From the NCBI GenBank assembly GCA_900299495.1, contig OMKD01000032.1, positions 1-40,639 of the forward strand: 40,639 nucleotides of DNA. Direction: 5' to 3'. How positions within the stretch are numbered: the stretch's first letter is position 1; each line of letters begins with the position of its first letter. Positions 8,892-18,300 of this stretch are shown one piece after another. The notes under the pieces are model-generated. The model did not search any database. It had not been told where the DNA came from and was given only the letters and a program-made list of their open reading frames with translations. Origin of the DNA: Sphingobacteriales bacterium. Its GTDB lineage: Bacteria; Bacteroidota; Bacteroidia; Chitinophagales; Saprospiraceae. The position numbers were made by a program, and so were the translations under genes.

Positions 8892-10319
8892 ATGAAAACT
8901 AGAATTACATCGTGGTGTAAGAATGCAAATGACGAGAAATTTCTACTTGCTTTAGAACTTATCCCTGAAACAAACATGGTTAAGTGCATGCAGTTCAAGG
9001 ATGAAGACATTACAGATAATTTAATTGAAGAACTTAATTCCAAATGGAAAAACCATGAGGAAATTGAGCTACCAGCACACGAGATTAAAGAGACAGAACT
9101 AAAAGTTGACACGATCATTCCAGAAGGGCTTACCCCAGAAAAAGAAAGTGACATCGCAGTAAAAGTCAATGAATGGAATTTCATTGTACTTTCCGCAAAG
9201 CTCTATCAATCGTATAAAAGTGAGTTGGATGAATTAAAAGATCGTATAGATCGAACAGATCAGTTTGATAAAGGCATTTGGGAAAATCTTAAGAGTTTCT
9301 GGTCTAAAGTTCAGGATCAACTGAGAGAAAAAAATCTATTTAGAGAACATGGTAACCTGCTTAAAGAAGTAACCAATGAGCTTTTTTCAAAACAGAAAGA
9401 ACTCAGAACCAAAATGGATAAAGAATTCAATTTGGAGTCGGGCAAAAACAAGCAGAATATTTATGGCGAACTCGATCTAATTGACGATAAGATAAAAGAG
9501 GCTAAAAGACTTCAGGCCGTTTTTGATGAATTGAAAAAGATTCAGCAAAAATTGAAAAACCTCAAGTTAAATAAAGAGGACAGATCTAAAGTTTGGGAAC
9601 GTATAGATAAAACCTTTAAAGATGTTAAAGAGAAAAAATTTGGTTCTTCAGGTCAAGCAGGTGGTGCATCTGCACTTGACCGATTAGAAAAAAGATACAA
9701 GGGCTTGATCGAAGCCATCAAAAAAATGGAGAACTCCATTAACAGAGATAAATCTGACCTTGAATATCAAAATAATAGAAATAAAAACTTTGTTAATCAG
9801 CTTGAAGCGCAGATCAATATTGCAAAAATTGCAATGATTGATGAGCGTATCCGTTCAAAGTCTGAGAAGCTTGCTGAAATGAATAAGACGCGAGTAGATC
9901 TTGAAAAGAAAAAAACATTCTTAGAAAGTCAAGAACAAAAGAAAGCGGAAGAGGCAAAAGTTAACAAAGCAAAAGAAGAAATCAAGGAGCGAATTGCTAA
10001 TCAGATTGAAGATAAAAGTGACGATCCAAAGCTTCAAAAACTTGCTGACACCATTAAGGATGGTGCTGAAAAACTAAAGGAAGCCGCAGAAAAGGTAGAG
10101 GATAAATTGGAGGACCTTGTGGATAAGGTAGAGGATAAGTTGGAAGAACTGGCAGAGAAGGCGGAAGAAAAGAAAGATAAGTTGGAAGACGCCGTTGAAG
10201 ATCTAGCAGAAAAAGCGATTAATAAGGCCAAAGATCTAGCTGAAAAAGTAAAATCAGAAATAGAAGATACAATAGATAAGCTCAAAGGTGATGAAACTGA
10301 AGAGCAAGATGATAAATAA
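8892..10319 (+). CDS. long coiled-coil protein of unknown function (weakly DUF349-like middle) with C-terminal 11-mer amphipathic repeats
   Basis: 475 aa, highly charged and predicted helical; C-terminal EKVEDKLEDLV/DKVEDKLEELA/EKAEEKKDKLE repeats. Confidence 0.7.
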   Translation: MKTRITSWCKNANDEKFLLALELIPETNMVKCMQFKDEDITDNLIEELNSKWKNHEEIELPAHEIKETELKVDTIIPEGLTPEKESDIAVKVNEWNFIVLSAKLYQSYKSELDELKDRIDRTDQFDKGIWENLKSFWSKVQDQLREKNLFREHGNLLKEVTNELFSKQKELRTKMDKEFNLESGKNKQNIYGELDLIDDKIKEAKRLQAVFDELKKIQQKLKNLKLNKEDRSKVWERIDKTFKDVKEKKFGSSGQAGGASALDRLEKRYKGLIEAIKKMENSINRDKSDLEYQNNRNKNFVNQLEAQINIAKIAMIDERIRSKSEKLAEMNKTRVDLEKKKTFLESQEQKKAEEAKVNKAKEEIKERIANQIEDKSDDPKLQKLADTIKDGAEKLKEAAEKVEDKLEDLVDKVEDKLEELAEKAEEKKDKLEDAVEDLAEKAINKAKDLAEKVKSEIEDTIDKLKGDETEEQDDK

Positions 10320-10352
10320 AAAGGGAGGCTTTAGAGCCTCCATTTTTATTTC
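10319..10352. terminator. bidirectional Rho-independent terminator
   Basis: aaaaaGGGAGGCTttagAGCCTCCatttttattt between convergent genes. Confidence 0.85.
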
Positions 10353-11326
10353 TTTCTTTCCACAATGTAATTCACCAATTCAATCAAAGCTTCTTTTGAT
10401 TCTGAATCCTGAAATTCATCTAGAATTTCAAAAGCCTCTGCTCTGAATTTCAACATAGCTGATTCTGCATATTCAAGGCCTCCACTTTCAATTACAAAAT
10501 CTATTACCTGATTAATCTTTTTCTTATCCCCATTATTACGTTTTACCAATCGGACAATCTTGGATTGAGTGCGTTTATCTGCCTGACTCAGCGCATAGAT
10601 CAAAGGCAAGGTCATTTTCTTTTCCTTAATATCGATCCCCAAAGGTTTACCAACATCATCTGTACCGTAATCAAACAGATCATCCCTAATTTGGAAAGAG
10701 ATACCAATCTTCTCTCCAAATAAACGCATCTTTTCTATCGTCTCTTCATCGTCCGTCGCAGATGCCGCTCCAGCTGCACAAGCCGCGGCAATCAATGATG
10801 CAGTTTTCCCTTTGATAATTTTGTAATAAACATCTTCCTCTATATCCAACTTCCTTGCCTTTTCCAATTGAAGCAATTCGCCTTCACTAATTTCTTTTAC
10901 CGCATTGGACACAATCTCAAGAATCTTGAATTCTTTATTTTTTATAGCCAATAATAAGCCTTGAGAAAGCAAATAATCCCCAACTAAAACAGCAATTTTA
11001 TTCTTCCATAAAGCCTTGATAGAAAAGAAGCCTCTGCGATAATTTGCATCATCCACCACATCGTCATGAACTAGTGTAGCTGTATGTAAAAGCTCAACTA
11101 AGGAAGCTGCAATGAAGGTCGAATCATTTGTTCCCTTAATCACGCTTGCAGACAAGAATACCACGATAGGTCTTACTTGTTTACCTTTCCTTTTGACGAT
11201 ATAATACATGATTCGATCAAGCAAAGGAACATTGCTGCTACTTTTCATATTGTCCCTAAAATAGGATTCAAAGACTTTTAAATCCTCTTCGATAGGTTTT
11301 CTTATGCGCTTAAGAGAATATGACAT
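10346..11326 (-). CDS. polyprenyl (trans-isoprenyl) diphosphate synthase
   Basis: 326 aa; first Asp-rich motif 'LVHDDVVDDANYRRG', second 'QIRDDLFDYGTDDVGKPLGIDIKEKKMTLPLIYAL'. Confidence 0.95.
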   Translation of the reverse strand: MSYSLKRIRKPIEEDLKVFESYFRDNMKSSSNVPLLDRIMYYIVKRKGKQVRPIVVFLSASVIKGTNDSTFIAASLVELLHTATLVHDDVVDDANYRRGFFSIKALWKNKIAVLVGDYLLSQGLLLAIKNKEFKILEIVSNAVKEISEGELLQLEKARKLDIEEDVYYKIIKGKTASLIAAACAAGAASATDDEETIEKMRLFGEKIGISFQIRDDLFDYGTDDVGKPLGIDIKEKKMTLPLIYALSQADKRTQSKIVRLVKRNNGDKKKINQVIDFVIESGGLEYAESAMLKFRAEAFEILDEFQDSESKEALIELVNYIVERKK

Positions 11327-11404
11327 AAATTAGTTTAATAAAATCCTTACTCACCTTTTCTGCAAATCTCACACAAGATACAAGAAAAGCGAAATTTAAT
11401 ACTA

Positions 11405-12274
11405 ATGGTCCCTGTAATTCAACGCATACAAAATATATTAGTTAATGAGTCCGCGAAAAATAAATTTCTAATGGACGTTTACCTTACACCAAATGGAGAA
11501 AAAAAGGATCTGGTAGTCTTTTGCCATGGATTTAAAGGATTCAAGGATTGGGGGGCATGGCACCTGATTGCAGAGCATTTTGCATTAGCAGGCTTTGTTT
11601 TCGTAAAATTTAATTTCAGCCATAATGGAACTAGCATTAATGCACCAGAAGACCTTTCGGATATGAAAACTTTTTCCGAAAATAACTTCTCAAAGGAATG
11701 GGCAGATCTTCAATCCTGCATCAAGCAACTTAGATCAACTGACGCCATTGATCAACATGAACTGAACCATGAACGATTGCATCTAATTGGTCATAGCCGT
11801 GGTGGTGGACTTGTATTAACTGTAGGACATAACTTACGCTCAGTCCAAACAATTACAGGCTGGGCCTCTGTAGATAGCTTGGACTATGCATGGAAAGATT
11901 CAGCGTTTATAGAAGATTGGAAAGCAGCAGGAAAGTATGAGGTATATAATGGTAGAATCAAACAAAACATGCCGCTTAAATTTCAATTTTACGAAGACTT
12001 TCAAGTAAATAAAGACTTATTTACACTACGGTCAAATTTTACAAAATTCAAAGGACCTGTGTTACTTTGTCATGGCAAAGAAGACCTTGCTATTCCGCAT
12101 ACTGCTGCAGAAACCATCAAGTCTTACAGACCGGAAAATACAGCTCTCCTGCTGATTGAGCAATGTGATCATGTATTCAACCTGAAACATCCTTACAAAC
12201 AAGATTCATTGACTGAAGCAGCGACACTTTTAGTTAACGAAACCATCAATTTCATCAAAAAAAGTAAACAATAA
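11405..12274 (+). CDS. alpha/beta hydrolase family protein
   Basis: 289 aa; 'VVFCHGFKGFKDWGAWH', nucleophile elbow 'GHSRGG', 'VLLCHGKEDLAIPHTAA', 'CDHVFN'. Confidence 0.9.
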   Translation: MVPVIQRIQNILVNESAKNKFLMDVYLTPNGEKKDLVVFCHGFKGFKDWGAWHLIAEHFALAGFVFVKFNFSHNGTSINAPEDLSDMKTFSENNFSKEWADLQSCIKQLRSTDAIDQHELNHERLHLIGHSRGGGLVLTVGHNLRSVQTITGWASVDSLDYAWKDSAFIEDWKAAGKYEVYNGRIKQNMPLKFQFYEDFQVNKDLFTLRSNFTKFKGPVLLCHGKEDLAIPHTAAETIKSYRPENTALLLIEQCDHVFNLKHPYKQDSLTEAATLLVNETINFIKKSKQ

Positions 12275-12280
12275 AGCGAA

Positions 12281-12314
12281 TTGGTTTCATCTAATTTTTA
12301 AATAATTATATTTG
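12281..12314 (+). promoter_or_regulatory. Bacteroidota-type promoter TTG-N23-TATATTTG
   Basis: TTG at 12281-12283 and TATATTTG at 12307-12314, 26 nt before the ATG at 12340. Confidence 0.5.
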
Positions 12315-12339
12315 ATTAGTAAATGACTACATTCCAATT

Positions 12340-13341
12340 ATGATAAAATTATTCAGTTCCAATAAAATTATCATTTCGATACTTTTTATACCTATCCTAC
12401 TATGTTTGGCAGGGATTGATTATTATCAGGGTACAGAAATTATTCAGGAAGTTCCTCAGGGCAGTAGTCTATCATCATTAATACTAGCGCCTTATTACAG
12501 TCTTCATATACTATATCAGTATATTTTCTCTGCTCTATTGATTTTCGTTCAGCTCATCATGCTGATTGTCATTTCGAATAAGCATCAATTGCAAAAATCT
12601 ACCAATCTCTTGGTAGGCTTATTCTTTGTTATATTTCTTGCATTTATTCCTCAGCCACTAGTCATTAACGGCAGTCTATTAGCAAACTTTTTCATAATTG
12701 GAAGTATAGATCAGGTATTGGATAGCTACAAAAAACACAAAGCATTTGGAAATATCATTAATGCTGGATTTTTTATCGGTATAGGTTCATTATTCAATCC
12801 TGTATTAATTCTTCTATTTATATGGGCCTACATAGGTATTCTACAATTAAGATCATTCAAACTGGGTGAACGCATACTTCTAATTATAGCAACCTTTTTG
12901 CCTTATTACCTTCTAGGTACATGGATGTTTTTCAAAGGAAACCTAACATCCTTTTTCAATAGTTCATTCTTCGAACCTTTCTATATCACAAAACTTTCAA
13001 CTATACCTCAAAAAGAGATAATAGGATTAATAATGATTCTCACAGCAGCAATTATTCTACTGTTTAATTTCAGAAACTACCTGATTAAAAGATCGATGGT
13101 TGTTCAAAGAAAGATATCCTCGCTCTTTTTCTTTTTTGTCTTTGGTCTATTTTTATTTCTTTTCGAGGGATTCACTTCGGTGAACTTAATTATCCTTCTT
13201 GCCATACCAATGGCTGTATTTAGCTCTATATTGGCGCAAAATGCCAACCTTAAATGGGCAGAACTAATCACATTACTTCTAGTAATTAATATACTTTGCC
13301 TACGAGTTGAATTCATACTTGCAATCTTTGGCCTAAATTAG
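12340..13341 (+). CDS. polytopic membrane protein, DUF6427-like
   Basis: 333 aa, ~9 hydrophobic segments; 'P.LV.NGSLLANFFIIGSIDQVL' and 'FFIGIGSLFNPVLILLFIWAYIGILQLRSF' resemble DUF6427. Confidence 0.65.
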   Translation: MIKLFSSNKIIISILFIPILLCLAGIDYYQGTEIIQEVPQGSSLSSLILAPYYSLHILYQYIFSALLIFVQLIMLIVISNKHQLQKSTNLLVGLFFVIFLAFIPQPLVINGSLLANFFIIGSIDQVLDSYKKHKAFGNIINAGFFIGIGSLFNPVLILLFIWAYIGILQLRSFKLGERILLIIATFLPYYLLGTWMFFKGNLTSFFNSSFFEPFYITKLSTIPQKEIIGLIMILTAAIILLFNFRNYLIKRSMVVQRKISSLFFFFVFGLFLFLFEGFTSVNLIILLAIPMAVFSSILAQNANLKWAELITLLLVINILCLRVEFILAIFGLN

Positions 13342-13568
13342 AAAGATCTCTTATTTCAATTTTTTAGCAAAATTATCTTCTTTATAAACTACAATACTCC
13401 CTATTTTTAAATAAATTTGCCCTGCCCAAAAAGGTATTAGCGAGTTCCTTTTATTAGACAAATTATAGTAACCTTAAAACATAAGGATTTCTGTTAATTA
13501 TTATTTAAAGCAATCTAAAAACAAGATTATTAGTGCTTTTACTCATAAGTTGCACGTGCTTAATCAAA

Positions 13569-13576
13569 TAATTTTG
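13569..13576 (+). promoter_or_regulatory. candidate -7 box TAATTTTG upstream of dsbD
   Basis: Matches TAnnTTTG ~47 nt before the ATG; a TTG at 13551-13553 lies 15 nt upstream (short spacing). Confidence 0.4.
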
Positions 13577-13622
13577 TTATAAACGAAATTCAACCTAACA
13601 GGTACTTTAAACCATTTATGTG

Positions 13623-16130
13623 ATGAGAATTTTAAGCCTATTCCTATTAACCCTTATCAGTAGTATTGCCATAGGCCAGATTGAAACACCAGTAAGCTGG
13701 ACATTGAGTCAGGAAAGACTTTCTGAAAATGAATTCATGCTAATTTATGAAGCAGACATTGACGAAGGTTGGTATGTATACTCACAATATCTTGAAGATG
13801 GAGGTCCAATTCCAACATCATTCTTCTATGACGATAACGAGAATGCTAAAGTTGCAAAAACTGCAGAAGAGATAGGAAAAGCTAAATCAGGCTTCGATTC
13901 CATGTTTGAAATGGAAGTCACTAAGTACGCAAACAAAGTAACCTTTAAGCAAAAAGTAAAAATTATTGCAAATACAAGCCTTACAGGGTACTTTACATAT
14001 ATGACTTGTGATGACGAAAAATGCCTTCCTCCAACAGATGAAGATTTTTCTTTTGACCTTACCCTTGGGAAAGCACAGTCAGCAAATACTCCAGAGGAAG
14101 CAGCTATAGAAAATGCTCCCGAAGAAGAAGAAAAGACAGAGGAGGTTTCAGCAACTGAAGAACAAGCTCCATCAGGATTCGTAAAGCCAGTAAAGTGGTT
14201 CTTTGAGCAAAAAAAAATCGACGATAATACATTTGAATTAATATCTAGCACAGAGATCGATGAGGGCTGGTACATGTACTCTCAAACGATCCCTGAAGGC
14301 GGTCCATTATCTACCTATTTTGAAATAACTGCACCTGTAGGTGTTGAACTTGTTGGTCAGGTTGAAGAAGGCGGAAATGTAAAGACTATGTATGATCAGG
14401 TCTTCAAAATGGATCTTATCAAATTCAAAAAGACTGCAATATTCACGCAGACCGTTAAATCATCTGATGCAAATGCAGTTATTCCTTTCTACATAGAATA
14501 TGTTTCTTGTAATGATAAAATGTGTTTGAATCCAACTTCTGTCGAGATTAGCTTCGATTTAAGTAAAGGTAATTACACCTTTGCGGAAGAAGAGGAAGTA
14601 GTAGCAGATACAGATGGTTTAGACCTTACTGGAACACCAGTAGATTACAAATTCGACCACTCGGATGAGGATTTTACTTGTGACTCGGATAGAGAACAAA
14701 AAGAAAGCAGCAAAAGTCTTTTATTAATCTTCCTTGCCGGAATGGGTGGAGGATTAATTGCGTTATTGACACCATGTGTGTTCCCAATGATTCCTATTAC
14801 TGTTGGATTTTTCACTAAGAAAAGCCCTACAAAAGCAAAAGGAATCAAAAATGCAATCATCTATGGTCTTTCTATTATCGTGATCTATGTATTCTTGGGT
14901 CTTGCATTTACAATGGCTTTCGGAGCAGATACACTAAACCTGATGTCAACTAACGTTTGGTTTAATCTATTCTTTGCAGCTCTATTTATTGTATTTGCTA
15001 TTTCATTCTTTGGATACTTCGAAATCACACTTCCATCATCATGGGGAACAAAGGCTGATGCACAGGCAGACAAAGGTGGTGTTTTGGGTATATTCTTCAT
15101 GGCCTTTACACTTGCTCTAGTATCCTTCTCTTGTACTGGTCCAGTAATTGGAACACTACTTGTAGAAACGGCAACTGGTTCAGGTCCTGTAATTCTGGGA
15201 CGTATTCCAGTAGGTCCATTAATGGGTATGCTTGGATTCTCTACAGCACTTGCATTACCTTTCGCATTATTTGCAGCATTCCCATCTTGGTTAAATTCAT
15301 TACCTACAGCTGGTGGATGGATGTCTTCTGTAAAAGTTGTACTAGGTTTTGTTGAGATTGCGCTTGCAATGAAATTCATTAGTGTTGCCGACCTTACTAT
15401 GGGTTGGAAAATCATGCCATACGAATTGTTCCTTGCGATTTGGTTTATCTGTGCATTATGTATCGTGATCTACCTTTTCGGAAAGATCAAATTCCCACAC
15501 GATTCACCAATCAGAAAATTCTCCAATACAAGAAGAGCTTTCATTGGTATCTTCATGGTTGTGACTGTTTACATCCTAATGGGATTCAGTATTGATAAAA
15601 AATCAGAAACTTTTGATACACCTGATCTTTTAAGTGGTCTTGCACCACCAGCAGGTCATTCCTATATTTTCCCTAAGCATTGTCCTTTGAATCTTGAATG
15701 CTACAAAGACTTTGCAGAGGCACAAGAAGTTGCTAGAAAGCAAAACAAACCTATCTTTATTGACTTTACAGGACACGGTTGTGTGAACTGTCGTAAAATG
15801 GAAGATAAGGTTTGGGGAGAAGACGAAATACTTCCATTGATTAGAGATGAGTATGTACTGGTTTCACTTTATGTAGATGAAAGAAAAGAACTAGAGGAAC
15901 CATACATTTCTAAGCTTTCTGGAAAGAAAATGAGAAACGTGGGTAATAAATGGGCAGATTTCCAGGCTATCCATTTCGGAACAAACTCACAGCCTTATTA
16001 TGTGCTTGTAGCACCTATGGAAGACGGAAGCTTCAAAGTATTAAATCAGCCAACTGCATATGATGAAGATGTAGATGCGTACAGAGAGTTTTTAGAATGT
16101 GGACTCAGACAATTTGAGGCCATTCAATAA
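13623..16130 (+). CDS. protein-disulfide reductase DsbD family (tandem N-terminal domains, DsbD transmembrane domain, C-terminal thioredoxin)
   Basis: 'TPCVFPMIPITVGFF' and 'SFSCTGPVIGTLL' TM cysteine motifs; C-terminal 'DFTGHGCVNCRKMEDKVW'. The ATG at 13623 is preferred over the GTG at 13620 used by the ORF track. Confidence 0.93.
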   Translation: MRILSLFLLTLISSIAIGQIETPVSWTLSQERLSENEFMLIYEADIDEGWYVYSQYLEDGGPIPTSFFYDDNENAKVAKTAEEIGKAKSGFDSMFEMEVTKYANKVTFKQKVKIIANTSLTGYFTYMTCDDEKCLPPTDEDFSFDLTLGKAQSANTPEEAAIENAPEEEEKTEEVSATEEQAPSGFVKPVKWFFEQKKIDDNTFELISSTEIDEGWYMYSQTIPEGGPLSTYFEITAPVGVELVGQVEEGGNVKTMYDQVFKMDLIKFKKTAIFTQTVKSSDANAVIPFYIEYVSCNDKMCLNPTSVEISFDLSKGNYTFAEEEEVVADTDGLDLTGTPVDYKFDHSDEDFTCDSDREQKESSKSLLLIFLAGMGGGLIALLTPCVFPMIPITVGFFTKKSPTKAKGIKNAIIYGLSIIVIYVFLGLAFTMAFGADTLNLMSTNVWFNLFFAALFIVFAISFFGYFEITLPSSWGTKADAQADKGGVLGIFFMAFTLALVSFSCTGPVIGTLLVETATGSGPVILGRIPVGPLMGMLGFSTALALPFALFAAFPSWLNSLPTAGGWMSSVKVVLGFVEIALAMKFISVADLTMGWKIMPYELFLAIWFICALCIVIYLFGKIKFPHDSPIRKFSNTRRAFIGIFMVVTVYILMGFSIDKKSETFDTPDLLSGLAPPAGHSYIFPKHCPLNLECYKDFAEAQEVARKQNKPIFIDFTGHGCVNCRKMEDKVWGEDEILPLIRDEYVLVSLYVDERKELEEPYISKLSGKKMRNVGNKWADFQAIHFGTNSQPYYVLVAPMEDGSFKVLNQPTAYDEDVDAYREFLECGLRQFEAIQ

Positions 16131-16165
16131 ATAAAAAAAGCATCCCAAAACGGGATGCTTTTTTT
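16131..16165. terminator. bidirectional Rho-independent terminator
   Basis: ataaaaaaaGCATCCCaaaacGGGATGCtttttttattt. Confidence 0.9.
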
Positions 16166-17069
16166 ATTTAAAGACCTTTAGTAAATACGTATTACCTGGT
16201 TTCACAATTAGTTTATGATCTCTCAGCCATGGATTTAAAATCTTTAATTCCCTGTAGGTCATATCATATTTTGCTGCAAATTCAGACAAGTGATTAATAT
16301 TTTCAGAAACCTCAACTGTTTTAGTCTTTCGATCAAATGGAGCATATCTAGACTGCTGCTCTATAATAAAGCCATAGTCCGCTGCATGCTCAAATATCTC
16401 TTTTATAGCCATCACCCTAAAAGGATAACGCATTGTCTCATCATTTAAATTCATTTCAAAGAAATTCGAACTTCCTTGTCGGTCTATTGCCTTGATCATC
16501 CCTCCTCTGCCCATATTATAGGCAGCCATCGTCGTCATCCAATTACCAAACTTTTGCTTATCCTTTTTGATCTTCTTACAAAAGGCCTCAGTAGATTTCT
16601 CTAGATGCAATCGCTCATCCACCTGTTCTGTAATCTCTAAACCAAACTCCCTACCTGTCTCTTTCATAAACTGCCAAATACCTCTAGCTCCTGCTGGCGA
16701 TGCTTTTATCTCCAGATTACTTTCTGCTACAGCAAGATATTTGAAATCGGTAGGAACATCATTCTGTTCAAGAATACGTTCAATAACTGGAAAGTATCGA
16801 GCAGAACGCTTCAGATTTATAATAGTAGAAGATTCCCAATGCGCATTTATGATAATTTCACGCTCCAGGCGTTCCCGTACATCAAAATGATTCACATTGA
16901 AAGACTCACCCGCCAATATATATTCCTTGGATGGGTCAAAGGACACATTGGAAAAAGCTATAGTATCCTTTTGTGGATGATCACTATCAAAGCTTTGAAA
17001 CAGAAGAATTAGACCCAACACTGAGGGAAGTGCTAATAAGACTATACCTGTTTTCAAACTCAACTTCAT
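16164..17069 (-). CDS. lytic transglycosylase (SLT fold) with C-terminal LysM-like region
   Basis: 'VPTDFKYLAVAESNLEIKASPAGARGIWQFMKETGREFGLEI', 'MAAYNMGRGG'; start placed at MKLSLKTGIVLLALPSVLG, avoiding overlap with the upstream gene. Confidence 0.9.
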   Translation of the reverse strand: MKLSLKTGIVLLALPSVLGLILLFQSFDSDHPQKDTIAFSNVSFDPSKEYILAGESFNVNHFDVRERLEREIIINAHWESSTIINLKRSARYFPVIERILEQNDVPTDFKYLAVAESNLEIKASPAGARGIWQFMKETGREFGLEITEQVDERLHLEKSTEAFCKKIKKDKQKFGNWMTTMAAYNMGRGGMIKAIDRQGSSNFFEMNLNDETMRYPFRVMAIKEIFEHAADYGFIIEQQSRYAPFDRKTKTVEVSENINHLSEFAAKYDMTYRELKILNPWLRDHKLIVKPGNTYLLKVFK

Positions 17070-17076
17070 ATAATAC

Positions 17077-17592
17077 TTATTTGGGTTTTTTATAGACAGG
17101 GACCGTAGAACAAGGCTCCCCAAACATTAAACTTTTAACTCGAGGCTTCAACATTTTGGTTAACTCAAGGTATGCACCAACAGGTATCTCCTTATTTGCA
17201 CAGCCTTTAACCACTACACGCTTGTCTTCATAATCTTCGGATACAAGTTCAGCAATTCGCTCTCTGTAATAAAGATTCAAGTATCCCTGCTCATCTGCCT
17301 GAACAACATCAGCTGCTATTCCAGCTGCATAACTTGCAATTAGCATATACGCCCAAGAAGGTACAATAGCATCAGCTGAACAATAAACCAGAATAATCTT
17401 ATCACGATGTTCTTCCCAGTTTATCTCTTTTAAGGCCTCTCTAAAGTCTTTTTCTTTAAGGATAAGTCCCTTAAATAAATAGTCTTTAATATCTATATGC
17501 ACAAATGCCTGACTTGGATACCATTTCTCCAAATCCAATGTAATGATTCCTGAATTTGCTACTCTGTTCACTAAAGGTTTATCCTCACTCAT
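17077..17592 (-). CDS. DUF2480 family protein
   Basis: 171 aa; 'NRVANSGIITLDLE.W.P......DIKDYLFKGLILKEKDFREALK', '..C..DAIVPSWAYML' typical of DUF2480. Confidence 0.85.
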   Translation of the reverse strand: MSEDKPLVNRVANSGIITLDLEKWYPSQAFVHIDIKDYLFKGLILKEKDFREALKEINWEEHRDKIILVYCSADAIVPSWAYMLIASYAAGIAADVVQADEQGYLNLYYRERIAELVSEDYEDKRVVVKGCANKEIPVGAYLELTKMLKPRVKSLMFGEPCSTVPVYKKPK

Positions 17593-18226
17593 TATTATCT
17601 GTTTCTTCTACATTATTTACATTAGAATCCGTAGACTCCATAGGAAGCTCTGATGAACTGTCCTCAATAGCCTCTATGTCACCAATTGTATTTTCCGGTG
17701 CTTTGAATTCCTTGGGCTTTGGAAGGTCACCCATAGCCTTTATCCCGAAGTAATCCATAAACTTTTCACTGGTTCCGTAAAGCAAAGGTCTTCCAGGACC
17801 ATCGCTACGACCAACTATAGCAACAAGTTCTTTGGCCAATAGTTTTTGGATAGCGTAGTCACAGCTCACTCCTCTTATACGTTCCATATCAGATTTTGAA
17901 ACCGGTTGTTTATAGGCCACTATTGAAAGCGTTTCCAATGCAGATCTTGACAATCTTCGATTGGTTCTATTTTTTAGAAAGGTACCAATCGTATTATGAA
18001 AAGCGCCTTTAGTTAAAAACTGATATCCACCAGCAATCTCGATGATTTCCATGGAGTAATTGTCGTCTGCATATTTATTGATTAACAAGTTGATGTCAAT
18101 AATCAAATCTTCTTGCTTCAATTTTACTTCAAAAACAGACTCCAGGCACTCCTGAATCTCTCCAACACTGATAGGTTGATCAGCAACAAAAATCAAACTT
18201 TCAATATGTCTTAATAATCCTTCCAC
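17585..18226 (-). CDS. scpB: segregation and condensation protein B
   Basis: 'IESLIFVADQPISVGEIQ', 'TLSIVAYKQPVSKSDMERIRGVSCDYAIQKLLAKELVAIVGRSDGPGRPLLYGTSEKFMDYFGI'. Confidence 0.95.
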   Translation of the reverse strand: MEGLLRHIESLIFVADQPISVGEIQECLESVFEVKLKQEDLIIDINLLINKYADDNYSMEIIEIAGGYQFLTKGAFHNTIGTFLKNRTNRRLSRSALETLSIVAYKQPVSKSDMERIRGVSCDYAIQKLLAKELVAIVGRSDGPGRPLLYGTSEKFMDYFGIKAMGDLPKPKEFKAPENTIGDIEAIEDSSSELPMESTDSNVNNVEETDNNE

Positions 18227-18300
18227 AAAAATTGATTTAGCCGGTAAAACAAAATTGATCTTGTAAAATTACAAATTATCCTCTACAATAATTTATAGAA

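Noticed and set aside
13620-13622. GTG start for DsbD used by the ORF track
   Set aside because: An ATG follows immediately at 13623, which is the more likely start.
17585-18226. Missing scpA next to scpB as a sign of rearrangement
   Set aside because: scpA and scpB are often unlinked in Bacteroidota, so the absence here is not informative.
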